A stretch of DNA of 64,000 nt from Actinomadura harenae (GCF_003696215.1 NZ_RFFG01000036.1:1-64000), one strand, 5' to 3'. Counted from the stretch's first letter, positions 44,901 through 52,500 are shown. A program made the numbers and translations. The notes: generated from the letters alone by a model not told the origin.

Positions 44901-46621
44901 TGCCCCCCGGCCTGCGCGGCCAGGCCAGGAGAACCAAACGGGTCCGGGAGGCGCGCCGTGTCGACCTTGCCGTTGAGCGTCACAGGCAGTGCGTCCACGA
45001 CCATCAGGCGGGCGGGGACCTGACCGGGCGGAAGGTGCAAGGCACAGTGCGCCCGGATCCGCTCCGCCCACGCCCCTTCCGCGCCCGGCGGGTCCGGTGG
45101 GCCGGGTGGTCGCACGGGCTGGACGTAGGCGACCAGAACCGCTGGCACGTCCCGGGCCGGACGTACCGCGCTCACGTGGGCGGCGGCGATATCGGGATGG
45201 GTGAGCAGCACATCCTCGACGGCGGCGGGCTCGACGCGGACACCGCCGATCTTGACCTGGCGGTCCACGCGGCCGGCGAACACCCAGCCGGCTTCCGTGC
45301 GGCGGACCAGGTCCCCGGTCCGGTAGGCGCGCTCTCCCGTGGGCAGAGTGGTGAACGCGCGCCGGGTCGCGTCCCTCTGCCTCAGGTACCCCAGCGCGAG
45401 GTTCGCGCCGCTGATCAGCAGTTCCCCCGCGGCCGCGCCGCTGTTCGGCCGTCCGGCGGTGCCCCAGTCCTCGACCAGCCGCCCGCCGGGGTCTTCGGGA
45501 TCTGCGACGTGGAAGCTGACGCCACTGATCGGGGCGCCCAGCGTGACCGGCGCACGGTGCCTGGTCGACGCGTCGTAGACCAACGCGCTGCTGGCCCATA
45601 CGGCGGCCTCGGTGGGCCCGTACTCGTTCCACAACGAGGCGTCCGGCAGCAGGGCGGCGTGCCGGTCGGCGACCGCCTCCCCCCACGCCTCACTGCCGAT
45701 CATCACCTGCCGCAAGCACGACCCACCCGCGTGGGCGTTGCCGGAGGTGGTGCGGGTCGTGTCGGCGGCGGCGACCGCCAACAGCGTCGGGTACAGGCCC
45801 GCCGCGTACACCAGGTGCGTGATCCGCTCGGTGCGCAGCAGCCGCCAGGTGGCGGCGATGTCGGCCAGTGGCGGCCCGACGACCAGAGTGGCGCCCGACA
45901 GCAGCGACCACCACATCACCCCGACCGACACATCGAACCCCGGCGAGTGCAGCAGCGGGATCCGCTCCGGATCGCCGTAGGCATCACTGCGCGCCCGCGT
46001 GGAGTTCAGCAGCGCGGCATGCGCGACGACCACGCCCTTCGGCGTGCCGCTCGAACCGGAGGTGAAGATCACGTACGCGGGGGCGTCAGGCCGCGCGGTG
46101 GGGGCCTGTCTGTCACTGCTCGACGCGAACCGGCGGGGATCGATGGGGCGGGTCAGAAGGTCCCTCACGGAGACGGACGGCAAGCCGGGGACACGGTGGT
46201 CCTGCTCGGGCCCGGTCACGACCAGGTCAGGTTGCGCGGCCGCCAGCACCCGCGCAAGGTGGGCATCGGGCGCGGCCGGGGCCAACGGCAGATAGGCCGC
46301 CCCCGCCGACACCACGGCCGCGGCGGCCACCGCAAGGTCGGCTCCGGGCTCCATCAGCACCGCGACCACCGGCACCGGCAGCCTGTTCCGGCCGCGCCCG
46401 GCACCGGTGGCCGGGGCGGGAACCTGGGTGAGCGCGGCAGCCAGATCGGCCACCCGCCCGGACAGGGCGGCGTAGGTGAGGTCGGTTCCAGCGCGCAGGT
46501 CCCGCACCGCGACCCGGTCGGCGAACATCTCGCACGACTTGGCCAGCGCCGCGGGCAGCGTCGGCTGATCCGCAGGCGTCGCCCGCTCGGTCACATCCCG
46601 CGCGGTGGGCTCCGGGTTCAT
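38918..46621 (-). CDS. Nonribosomal peptide synthetase, A-T-C-A-T-E-TE
   Basis: A 2567-residue NRPS, the centre of arm A. A1 (about 20-565) has VIFTSGSSGTPKGVV. T1 is near 607 with GADSLALVRI. C (about 665-1125) carries HHLPHDG near 814. A2 (about 1175-1700) has VFTSGSGGTPKGVV near 1337. T2 near 1773 has AAGGDSLTAIRL, the GGDS form usual before epimerisation domains. E (about 1830-2290) has HHLIVDAVSW near 1980 and EGHGRSDLDH near 2117. TE (about 2310-2560) has GWSFGAAVAF. The order predicts a dipeptide with a D residue released by thioesterase. By eye the selectivity residues (positions 235, 236, 239, 278, 299, 301, 322, 330, 331) are D-V-G-V-M-G-E-V-W for A1 and D-V-S-N-A-G-E-V-W for A2; these match no code I know. 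Upstream coupling: its ATG overlaps the DUF6875 stop. Confidence 0.95.
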   Translation of the reverse strand: MNPEPTARDVTERATPADQPTLPAALAKSCEMFADRVAVRDLRAGTDLTYAALSGRVADLAAALTQVPAPATGAGRGRNRLPVPVVAVLMEPGADLAVAAAAVVSAGAAYLPLAPAAPDAHLARVLAAAQPDLVVTGPEQDHRVPGLPSVSVRDLLTRPIDPRRFASSSDRQAPTARPDAPAYVIFTSGSSGTPKGVVVAHAALLNSTRARSDAYGDPERIPLLHSPGFDVSVGVMWWSLLSGATLVVGPPLADIAATWRLLRTERITHLVYAAGLYPTLLAVAAADTTRTTSGNAHAGGSCLRQVMIGSEAWGEAVADRHAALLPDASLWNEYGPTEAAVWASSALVYDASTRHRAPVTLGAPISGVSFHVADPEDPGGRLVEDWGTAGRPNSGAAAGELLISGANLALGYLRQRDATRRAFTTLPTGERAYRTGDLVRRTEAGWVFAGRVDRQVKIGGVRVEPAAVEDVLLTHPDIAAAHVSAVRPARDVPAVLVAYVQPVRPPGPPDPPGAEGAWAERIRAHCALHLPPGQVPARLMVVDALPVTLNGKVDTARLPDPFGSPGLAAQAGGQTEADHLAAAVAQILCVATLGEQVPLPAAGADSLALVRIAALLASDYRVQVPPSRLAGPTTLAQIRALLATAPPADTDRPPLVCGAATASGAGTERQDAPLSGQQLQLWLLEQAAPDSLAYQTQSSLLLDGVLDVEALQAALTLLVARHEILRTTLHDGPSGPVQRVHAPWPVDLPVTDLTVRDGRDIESHDLEGHWLEGRAADIVDELTRHRFDVTRLPLIRWHLLRLGPRRWRLVQVEHHLPHDGWSVGVLLTELMAAYDALVQGASPDLDPVLRGPVPQYRDYAAWYHRWRSTADHARHGRYWQTALEGASPIGVTFDGDHERPPRQSHRGGLLRGQVDPAVLARLDELGRAHGVTRFAMFMTAFTALVHAHTRAEDFTVGTALANRADPAAARMLGMLVNAVPLRARLHGDPTLGELAARIQQVVLDLHDHQELPFTDILAAVTGTPGTRPGPDGPGHPGSGSRGRGSTGDGGRDGSRTPWFSLMFAFHDSPRPHLLQAAGVTGRVRIEHNGSAKNDINVVCVPSPATEAGDSAAVEVLWEYNRDLYEPGTAQAHLRDFMACLRAVADSWDRRLSTADATGTAARTAADPHLADLRTARRKGAAGQRGPRTLPGGVTAAIAATPDEPAVIHAGTTLTFRQLERLACDIEVALEDAGIGIGDRVAVACPPSPLLVAALLAVTRRGAAYLCLDLAHPHQRLADLLALAAPALILADSSSSGGSGSSGLEGLGVEVLYADRLPTGGRARRPVHGAAAPAYVVFTSGSGGTPKGVVASHGNAVTALTARTAVFGRHLGGARPRTLVTLPTVFDVAPSMIFWTLTAGGTVILPDRPGDAADPLLVRELVDRHQVTCLNFVSSYYSQFLQALPGPWPAPVRVVAVGGEPCTPDLVTRHTKLLPGAVLCNEYGPTETTVWATAAILHRPPSHPPSGRPSGRRVPIGTPVPGTVVAVLDADLQPVPQGARGELCIAGGGVTPGYLDEPDLTAERFTVPARGPLAGIRLYRTGDVGRVGPDGRLECLGRMDDQVKIRGHRVDPAEVARCLAAHPLVARAHVTAFSGAGGVTELGAVVAAGQEAAPGDRGRGGGDHDQDGLGDDLRRWVTQRLPSPMVPSRLRLVPALPLTASGKVDRDTVTALLATAPAPHQARPGAPGGRRPADPAAAAMADRLRGLWRAAIPVLAAGGDGSWCGGDFFAAGGDSLTAIRLSSAARTAGLPLSVSDILTHPVLADQAALLTLRIAAQPSPGQGAPAGERVARPGGTPVALTGAQQWFFAQRFADPDHFAQARLFDVQAGTDGVVLAAAVRAALARHEATRLCFVSGPSGWHAVLAAPAVHPIDALHLPASPDGDEGVGAAQARLQANLSITDGRLLAAALLQHGTRGHAPAPATTGAAEGRRTLLLVLHHLIVDAVSWDVLARDIAACYADLTSAGAAAPLRLAPPLPGPAAAPSGDQAADEERYWRDLADAPKPGLALTTAPRCCFGDRRHLQIVLSPTATRLLTLESAALHRVGGQEIFLAAVARATAALTRRGTGLYAMLEGHGRSDLDHGGDLLGWFTCLHPVLLGAPQSAGNAATTPPDAHVDADALLREAAAIRAHLAHVPRGGAAFAPARYSPPVSPGDSPAVAVADLELPEVTINYLATASPNQPAGPIGAPRPAPNSGIGPANTPPTSLDLTLGRHRPAADGEDRGPLLRLSCSFDPGRLECRAVEGAVAAISEMIEDLARCVPLAEPPDQPRAESLFLLPGLGDALAPLAGLANRLSSHRACYGLTRPDVPADASIEELAAVHAAALTGRQAGPYHLAGWSFGAAVAFQTARDLTAAGHTVHLTLLDPPHLYDTETERRRQTLLVTAHHLTRLLPEQDPDLLRRILENTLVTAADTAALDDLTAQIAALASTSENAADAAEQALPRDELLWRVRVLAGSAAALAAWRPCGVLPTLVIASPTGELGGWDQLSGTPPTVVTVPATDHRALLTSPAVIDLLTDTHPAETGS

Positions 46622-47322
46622 GCTCCACCGTCCTGCAGCCCGGACCGTGTCGTGTTCTCCAGAGCCGTGCGGGCGCGGGCCCGGATCTGCTCGGGGAGCC
46701 GCGGGCCGAGATGGGCCAGGAACGCCTCCAGGTAGCGGCAGCGCAGCCCCGGCGGTGTCTCCGGCCGGTCCAGGAACAGCAGGTCATGCGGCGACAGGGC
46801 GCGGACCGCGAACATCGGGACCGGGCAGCGCATCACCGCCAGCCCCCGATTGTGGACGCTGCCGACCTGGCTGGCGGGGTGGAACTCGCCCAGCATCAAG
46901 CCCCGCTCGACAAACCCCAGCCGCAGCGCGGCGTGGCCGCCGTCGATGAACGCTGGGGCGGCGTTGGCGGGAAGGCCGGGGAACAGCGCCAGCAGCGCCG
47001 CCTGACTGGCTCGCTGGCCCGGGAACAGATTCTCGAACAACTCGGCCAACACCGGACCGGCCGCTTCGGCCGCGGTGACATCGTGACGGGACGGGGACAG
47101 GGTCACCAGCCACACCAGATCCCGATCCAGCGCCGGGCCCAGCCGCGGGCAGACCGCGCCGGGCCGGCCGAGGAGCGGATGCGGGCAGGTCACGAACTCC
47201 CTAACCCACTGCAGGGCGAGCTCGTAGTGCGGGTAGGCGGCGAACAGGCCGGGCGCACGCGAAACGCTGGTGAGCGAGTCAGGATCCAGCAGGCCGCTGA
47301 CCGGCGTGGTGGAGGCGGTCAT
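46618..47322 (-). CDS. DUF6875-like protein
   Basis: A 234-residue protein starting at ATG 47322 and overlapping both neighbours by ATGA. It has LVWLVTLSPSRHDVTAAEAA, GLMLGEFHPASQVGSVHNRG and AVMRCPVPMFAVRALSPHDL followed by LFLDRPE. The LGEFHPA...CPVPMFAVRxxxPxDxxFL segment is what I recall for DUF6875, a family of unknown function found in biosynthetic clusters; the family name is from memory. Its place between an oxygenase and an NRPS suggests a role in assembly or handling of the precursor. Confidence 0.6.
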   Translation of the reverse strand: MTASTTPVSGLLDPDSLTSVSRAPGLFAAYPHYELALQWVREFVTCPHPLLGRPGAVCPRLGPALDRDLVWLVTLSPSRHDVTAAEAAGPVLAELFENLFPGQRASQAALLALFPGLPANAAPAFIDGGHAALRLGFVERGLMLGEFHPASQVGSVHNRGLAVMRCPVPMFAVRALSPHDLLFLDRPETPPGLRCRYLEAFLAHLGPRLPEQIRARARTALENTTRSGLQDGGA

Positions 47323-48278
47323 GACGGCATGCCCATCGGCGCGCCCAGCAGCGGCCGGGACACGAAACCGGTGGGACCGACCGGCCGATCACCGGCCAGC
47401 GTGACCCGGTACAGAACGCGGGCCTGGCCCGACACTGCCGCGTCGGTCGCGGCGATGTGGGCGGTTGACCGGTTGTCCCAGAACACCACCATCCCCGGCT
47501 CCCACCGCACCCGCACCGTGTACTCCGCCCGGACAGCGTGCTCGAACAGCATGTCCAGCAGCCGACCGCTCTCCGCGGGCGACAGTCCAGCGATCCGGCT
47601 CGTGCGGGACGGATTGACAAACAGCGCCCGCTCGCCTGTCTCCGGGTGCACCCGCACCACCGGATGCAGCGCCACCCGCTCATCGGCCGCGAGCATCCTC
47701 ATCACCCGCCGGTCCAATTCCTCACCGGGGACCATCCGGTACCCGGCGAAGAACGAATGCTCCGCTTCCAGGCCGTCTACCAAATCCCGTAGCGGCTCCG
47801 ACAGGCCCTGGTAGGCGGCCGTCAGGCTGGTCCACTGGGTGTCGCCGCCGAAGTCGGGCACCACCTCGGCGCGCAGGATCGCACCGGCCGGCGGGTCGAC
47901 GGCGTGCGACATGTCGGTGTGCCAGCCGGAGAGCGGGGACGCCCACCGGGTCCGGTAGAACGCTTCAACATCCAAACCGAACAGGTCCCGGTCGATGCCC
48001 GGACTGATCGTCAAGATCTCCGGGAACTCCTCCAGCTCCCCGCCATGCTGCGGGCGGGACCTGGCCGTCAGCTCCCCGAACCGCCGACCGAACGCCACCT
48101 GCTGGCCGTGGTCCAGACGCTGATCGCGGAAGACGAGTACCTGGTGCTCCAGCAGCGCTGCCCGGATCCCCGCAACCACCTCCTCCGACAGCTCCGCTGC
48201 GAGATCCACACCCGTGATCTCCGCGCCGATGTGGCCGGCGATCCGGGCCACCTCCAACGCCAGTCCTCGCGTCTTCAC
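47319..48278 (-). CDS. TauD/TfdA-type Fe(II)/2-oxoglutarate oxygenase, head of arm A
   Basis: A 319-residue protein starting at GTG 48278, with GAGGAGGGGAAGG upstream. The iron triad is at SGWHTDMSHAVDPP near residue 121 (His, Asp) and STAHIAATDAAVSG near 271 (distal His); RVLYRVTLAGD carries the Arg for 2-oxoglutarate. It is the paralogue of the 33294 gene and the first gene of arm A, translationally coupled to the DUF6875-like gene. It probably hydroxylates an amino acid building block. Confidence 0.9.
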   Translation of the reverse strand: MKTRGLALEVARIAGHIGAEITGVDLAAELSEEVVAGIRAALLEHQVLVFRDQRLDHGQQVAFGRRFGELTARSRPQHGGELEEFPEILTISPGIDRDLFGLDVEAFYRTRWASPLSGWHTDMSHAVDPPAGAILRAEVVPDFGGDTQWTSLTAAYQGLSEPLRDLVDGLEAEHSFFAGYRMVPGEELDRRVMRMLAADERVALHPVVRVHPETGERALFVNPSRTSRIAGLSPAESGRLLDMLFEHAVRAEYTVRVRWEPGMVVFWDNRSTAHIAATDAAVSGQARVLYRVTLAGDRPVGPTGFVSRPLLGAPMGMPS

Positions 48279-48345
48279 GCCTTCCCCTCCTCGCGCATCC
48301 CGCTCAGCTCTGCTCAGGCCCAGGCAATGCCGGAGGAGAGGGGAA

Positions 48346-48370
48346 GTCGACCCACGCCGCGTGGGTCAAC
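48346..48370. promoter_or_regulatory. Operator-like palindrome between arm A and its divergent regulator
   Basis: GACCCACGC-C-GCGTGGGTC (48349-48367), extended by two more pairs to 48346-48370, lies in the 203-bp region between the divergent starts at 48278 and 48482. A site here could control both directions. Confidence 0.55.
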
Positions 48371-48481
48371 GGCCAAATGGCCTGACCAGGTGCGGCATCG
48401 CCAACCACCGTCTGCGGGTCGGTCGGCCGAACTACAGTGAGTGCTCCACCACCGGCGGTCGGCGGGAAGGGCAGGCCGGGA

Positions 48482-49951
48482 GTGTCCACAACGCAGCGTC
48501 TCGGCCGGGCCTACGCGACCCGCGAGATCGACGAACTCCGCAGATCCATGGCGGCGCACGGTGCCTCACCCCTGCAGATCGCCGCTGTCATCTCGGCCAT
48601 CCAGCAAGTTCCCCTGCGCGCCGCGCTACGGCTGGCTCTCGGGCTGACCCAGCAGGCCGTCGCCGATCTGTACAACCAACGCTGGCCGTCGACTCGGCCC
48701 AAGACCGGAAAGAACGTCGGTTATTGGGAGCAGTGGCAGGGACCAGGCTCCCCACCGTCCACAAGCACCCGCGAACCCTCCTACACCGACCTGCTCCGCC
48801 TGGCCGACCTGTATGACTGTCGGCTCGAGGACTTGTTGACGGGACCGCCGCTGGCCGCCGAAGCTGTAGGCGCGATCCGTGCGATCACCGACGAAGCGTC
48901 CGCTGGCAGCGACGAAGGAGACATCACGAAACGGCGCACCCTCCTGCAGTCGGGGCTGTATGCCGCCGCCGCTGGTTTCCTACCGGACGCCCGGACCGAG
49001 CCCGGCGGGCGGGTCACCGTGCCCGTCCTCGACCTGGTCGCGACCACCGTGCGGCACGCCCAGCGCCTCGACGACCGCGGCAGCGGAGCCCGCGCCTACG
49101 TGGCCGATCAAGCCAGCGTGGTCGACCGGATGCTGCGCCGTGACACCTACGACACCGCAACCGGTCAGGCGCTGGCCGCCTGCCTGGCACAACTCAGCCA
49201 AACCACCGGATTCATGTTCTACGACGCAGGCCTGGACCCCGGCGCCCGGCGCTGGTACCAGGCAGGGCTGCGCGCGGCGAAGGCCGCAGACGATGCCCCG
49301 CTGACCGCCAGCATCCTGTCGCTCATGAGCAACCAGGCGGCCGGCACCGGGAACCCGGCCGAGGCCATCGACCTCGCCGACGCTGCACGCCGCAGCGCCC
49401 GTTCCGCCCCGCCCCTCGTCAGGTCGCTCATCGCAGCACGCGCCTGCCTCGCCCACGCCGCCGACGGCGACACCGACACGTTCAACCGCACCCGCGATGA
49501 CGCCTTCACCCTCTTCAACCTCGGGATGGACCACACGGAGCCGGTGCCGAGCTGGGCCTATTACATCAGCGAGACCGAACTGGAGGCGATCGTCGGGCGG
49601 GGCATGGTCACCCTTGCCCGCCGCACCTCCAGTACCAGGCCCCAGCAGGGTCTTCTCCAGGACGCCACACGGCTACTGGCCGGCCGGGCACTGACCGACG
49701 ACCCCGACTACGACAGGTCCGGCCTGCGCCACAGCGCCTGGCTCGCACTGGCCCACGCCCGAGCCCGAGAACCCGAACGCGCGGTGCTCGCGACCCGGGC
49801 CGCACTCAGGAGAGCACCATCGGTGCGTTCCCTCCGCGGCGACCAACTCCTGCGATCAGTCCGCGGCGAACTCGCCGGACTCTCCGACAAACGGGAGGTC
49901 GGCGACACCACAAGGATGCTGGACCAGTATCTGTCGAGCACCTCAGTGTGA
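48482..49951 (+). CDS. XRE-type regulator with a TPR-like C-terminus
   Basis: A 489-residue protein starting at GTG 48482. The N-terminal 100 residues hold the HTH part: LRAALRLALGLTQQAVADLY and DLLRLADLYDCRLEDLLTG. Then DITKRRTLLQSGLYAAAAGF is the usual linker, and the rest is helical TPR-like: DRMLRRDTYDTATGQALAAC, LAQLSQTTGFMFYDAGLDPG and SLMSNQAAGTGNPAEAIDLA. Such proteins are common regulators in actinomycetes. It is divergent from arm A with a palindrome between them, so it may control the cluster. Confidence 0.85.
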   Translation: MSTTQRLGRAYATREIDELRRSMAAHGASPLQIAAVISAIQQVPLRAALRLALGLTQQAVADLYNQRWPSTRPKTGKNVGYWEQWQGPGSPPSTSTREPSYTDLLRLADLYDCRLEDLLTGPPLAAEAVGAIRAITDEASAGSDEGDITKRRTLLQSGLYAAAAGFLPDARTEPGGRVTVPVLDLVATTVRHAQRLDDRGSGARAYVADQASVVDRMLRRDTYDTATGQALAACLAQLSQTTGFMFYDAGLDPGARRWYQAGLRAAKAADDAPLTASILSLMSNQAAGTGNPAEAIDLADAARRSARSAPPLVRSLIAARACLAHAADGDTDTFNRTRDDAFTLFNLGMDHTEPVPSWAYYISETELEAIVGRGMVTLARRTSSTRPQQGLLQDATRLLAGRALTDDPDYDRSGLRHSAWLALAHARAREPERAVLATRAALRRAPSVRSLRGDQLLRSVRGELAGLSDKREVGDTTRMLDQYLSSTSV

Positions 49952-50069
49952 GACCGGTGCCTGGAAGCCTCACGGAACGCTGGCCGCACATCCGGCGCCC
50001 GGGGACTCAGCGTGTCCGGTCATGGCGGTGGCCATAGGCATGGCGTGATCCCCGATTGACGTCCCCCGG

Positions 50070-50369
50070 CTACGGCCGGTCGTCGCGTGCGGGGGGCTGG
50101 ATCATCAGCACGTGGGAGATGCCGCCCTGGTTCACACAGTCCTGGGCAAGGTCGTAGACGTGCCAGTAGTAGTCCAGTGCGGGCCCCACCGCGTTCACTG
50201 TCGTCTCGACGGGCGTATAGCGATGCAACGGGGTCGAGACACCGTCGTAGGCGAAGCCGAGGTTGTCCTTCGTCAGGATCGTCAGCGGCTGCTCGCCGGT
50301 CCACTCGACCCCAACGCGCACCGCCAGCGCCCTCGGGCAGCGTACCTTCGCCGAAGAAGCCCGCCGCAT
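50070..50369 (-). CDS. Small hypothetical protein
   Basis: Up to 99 residues; the ATG at 50369 or the GTG at 50321 (with GAGGG upstream) may be the start. The body reads VGVEWTGEQPLTILTKDNLG, FAYDGVSTPLHRYTPVETTV and GPALDYYWHVYDLAQDCVNQ and ends GGISHVLMIQPPARDDRP. It is ordered and protein-like but of unknown family. It follows the XRE/TPR gene on the opposite strand. Confidence 0.5.
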   Translation of the reverse strand: MRRASSAKVRCPRALAVRVGVEWTGEQPLTILTKDNLGFAYDGVSTPLHRYTPVETTVNAVGPALDYYWHVYDLAQDCVNQGGISHVLMIQPPARDDRP

Positions 50370-50429
50370 CCTGCACGCCGCCGTCCGCAGAGCCGAGGCC
50401 CCTCAGCGGCCCTCGGCTGGCAGGTTGTT

Positions 50430-50834
50430 CTATGACCTCGCGACGAGCGAGGCGATGATCTGCGTTGCTGCCTCGGGGACGCGGCTGGCCTTGGCGATGC
50501 TGCCGTTGTCGCCGACGAAGAGGCATTCGGTGTTGTTGGCGCAGCAGCCGCCTCGGCTGATCGGTGACGGTTCACACCAGATCATGCGCCAGTTCCCAGG
50601 GTCCTCGGCCTGAATGATCAGGAGGTGGACCGGTTCGTCATCGGGGTGTCGAAGGTTGCAGCGCAGTCCCGATCGGCTGATGATCTCGGCCTGCAGTTGT
50701 TCCAGGTGGTGTTGTCCGGTCGGTGTGTGGACGGATTCATCTGCAGGGATTCGATGCTCACCGGACGCGCGGTGCTTCCCGTCGGGGCGGTGATTGCGAC
50801 GTCCCAGCGACTGTGTAGCGAAGAACCAGGCCAT
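50430..50834 (-). CDS. Small hypothetical protein
   Basis: A 134-residue protein; ATG 50834 has AGGAAGG six bases upstream. After a loose N-terminus it reads LEQLQAEIISRSGLRCNLRH, DEPVHLLIIQAEDPGNWRMI, NNTECLFVGDNGSIAKASRV and PEAATQIIASLVARS. Four Cys are spread over the domain. No family recognised. It lies in the same direction as the HATPase gene, about 100 bases downstream of it. Confidence 0.55.
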   Translation of the reverse strand: MAWFFATQSLGRRNHRPDGKHRASGEHRIPADESVHTPTGQHHLEQLQAEIISRSGLRCNLRHPDDEPVHLLIIQAEDPGNWRMIWCEPSPISRGGCCANNTECLFVGDNGSIAKASRVPEAATQIIASLVARS

Positions 50835-50932
50835 GGTCGGCCTTCCTGTCCAGATGCGACGAAGGGGGTGTCTGCTGTTTGGCGTCGAGGCGCATACGGG
50901 GCATTGGCGTGTACGCGGCGGGCGAGACCCGG

Positions 50933-51466
50933 TCACTCGCTTCCGAGTGCGAAAGCCCGTTCGGGGTCGAGGGCGGTGTAGAGGGGCGCGGCAGGGTCGG
51001 CCGGAAGGTCGAACCAGGTGGTCAGACGCCCTTGTGGCCGGTCTTCCCAACCCCATGCGGCGGCGTAGGCGCGTACCAGCGCCAGGCCCCGCCCGTGCTC
51101 CCCGGGCGGCTCAATGGGGTGGGGCGTCGCCAGGTGCGGGCGGCTCGGGCCGTCACTGTCAGCAGTTACCTCAACCCGCACGCACCCGGGCATCGCCTCG
51201 GATGTGGTCGCGGACGAGCAGTCTTCGCCGGTCTGGTCGCATGTCCAGGACACGGTGACGCAGTCGCGTCGGGCGGCGTCCCCGCCGTGCACGATCGCGT
51301 TGGTGGCCAGCTCGCTGACGCACAGCCGCGCTCTCTCCACCGCAGGGTGGTCGGCGCCGAGGTGATCGGAGAGCTGCGCGACTGTCCAGTGACGCGCTTG
51401 GGCTACCGAGGCGGAGGTGGGCTGCAGCGCCAGGGTTTGCGGGGAGTGTGGGGCTCGCTCGTTCAT
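50933..51466 (-). CDS. HATPase-domain protein (anti-sigma factor-like)
   Basis: A 177-residue protein starting at ATG 51466. It has a GHKL/HATPase_c fold in the short form used by anti-sigma and SpoIIAB-like kinases of actinomycetes: RARLCVSELATNAIVHGGDA (N box), CVRVEVTADSDGPSRP and the GRGLALVRAYAAAWGWEDR (G box). It may bind ATP and regulate a sigma factor or an XRE partner. It is divergent from the XRE-DUF5753 gene across a 20-bp palindrome; such an arrangement is recurrent in these genomes. Confidence 0.85.
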   Translation of the reverse strand: MNERAPHSPQTLALQPTSASVAQARHWTVAQLSDHLGADHPAVERARLCVSELATNAIVHGGDAARRDCVTVSWTCDQTGEDCSSATTSEAMPGCVRVEVTADSDGPSRPHLATPHPIEPPGEHGRGLALVRAYAAAWGWEDRPQGRLTTWFDLPADPAAPLYTALDPERAFALGSE

Positions 51467-51519
51467 CGGAAGGTCCCGGGTTCGTCGAGCTTTGCAGGGC
51501 GGGGGGCTGTAGCGTCTGG

Positions 51520-51539
51520 CTTGTGTCGTACGACACAAG
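51520..51539. promoter_or_regulatory. Perfect 20-bp palindrome, likely XRE operator
   Basis: CTTGTGTCGT/ACGACACAAG is centred in the divergent promoter region between the HATPase gene (start 51466) and the XRE gene (start 51643). The position fits an autoregulatory operator for the XRE protein. Confidence 0.65.
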
Positions 51540-51642
51540 TACCGTCCCCACTATGACGCCCTCAAGTAGAGCAAGTCTAGTAAAAGATGAGACTCGTAAA
51601 ACTTGTCCAGCGGAGCCGCTAACCACACGACAGGAGCAGGTT

Positions 51643-52500
51643 GTGGCGCAAACTCAGCCGACAGCCCGGGCCCGGCTCGTCGCCAGCACCATGCGCAAGC
51701 TGCGCGCCAGTGCGGGTCTCAGCCAGGCTGAAGTGGCCAAGGAGATGGGGTGGAGCAAGTCGAAGCAGGAGAAGCTCGAGGCAGGCAACCTTGGCGTCCG
51801 TCCCAGTGACGCCAGGGCATTGTGCAGCCTGTACGGGGTCACCGATCCACAGCGCGTGAAGGATCTTGTTGACCTGGCGAAGCGCTCACGCATCCCAGGT
51901 TGGTGGTCGGCCTACGGTCTCGGCGCCGTCCCTGGCTGGTTCGAGCCGTACATCAGCCTGGAGTCCGAGGCTTCGTCGCTCCGGGTGTACCAGCAGGAGT
52001 TGATCCATGGACTGCTTCAGACGCCCGAGTACGCACGATCGGTCGTGCGTGCCTTCGCACCGCGGGCGACGGATGAAGAGGTCGATCAGCGGGTAGATGT
52101 CCGTATGCAGCGGCAGGCCCGGCTGGAGGGCGAGTCGCCCTTGGCGTTGTGGGTGATCCTGAACGAGGCCGCTCTGCGGCGGCCCATCGAAGAGCGCGGG
52201 GCGTGGCGAGCGCAACTGAGGTACCTGCTGGAACGTTGTGAGTTGCCGAACGTGTCGCTCCAGGTCCTTCCGTTCGCGGCCGGACCGCATGCCTCGATGG
52301 AGTCCTCCTACGAACTCATGGGGTTCCCGGAGTCGGCCGATCTGAACGTGCTCTACCTCGAGGCGGGGCAGGCCAGTTCGTACCACGAGGACTCGGTCAT
52401 CATCGGTCAATACACTGACGTCTTCGATCACCTTCGCGGTCAAGCGCTGGACACTCGCCGGTCCAGCGATTTCGTTGCGCATGTCCTCCAGGAAGTTTGA
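51643..52500 (+). CDS. XRE-family regulator with DUF5753 domain
   Basis: A 285-residue protein starting at GTG 51643 (AGGAG upstream). The N-terminal HTH reads MRKLRASAGLSQAEVAKEMG, then WSKSKQEKLEAGNLGVRPSD. The DUF5753 part (about 110-280) has VYQQELIHGLLQTPEYARSV, VILNEAALRRPIEERGAWRA and LERCELPNVSLQVLPFAAGP. The stop overlaps the DUF397 start. In actinomycetes such XRE-DUF5753 proteins work with a small DUF397 partner and are often compared with toxin-antitoxin or developmental (Scr1/BldB-type) switches. Confidence 0.9.
   Translation: MAQTQPTARARLVASTMRKLRASAGLSQAEVAKEMGWSKSKQEKLEAGNLGVRPSDARALCSLYGVTDPQRVKDLVDLAKRSRIPGWWSAYGLGAVPGWFEPYISLESEASSLRVYQQELIHGLLQTPEYARSVVRAFAPRATDEEVDQRVDVRMQRQARLEGESPLALWVILNEAALRRPIEERGAWRAQLRYLLERCELPNVSLQVLPFAAGPHASMESSYELMGFPESADLNVLYLEAGQASSYHEDSVIIGQYTDVFDHLRGQALDTRRSSDFVAHVLQEV

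Noticed and set aside
43361-46735. A 1124-codon open frame on the plus strand opposite the NRPS
   Set aside because: It is antisense to conserved NRPS motifs and has the Arg/Gly/Val-rich composition of a high-GC shadow frame, with no domain.
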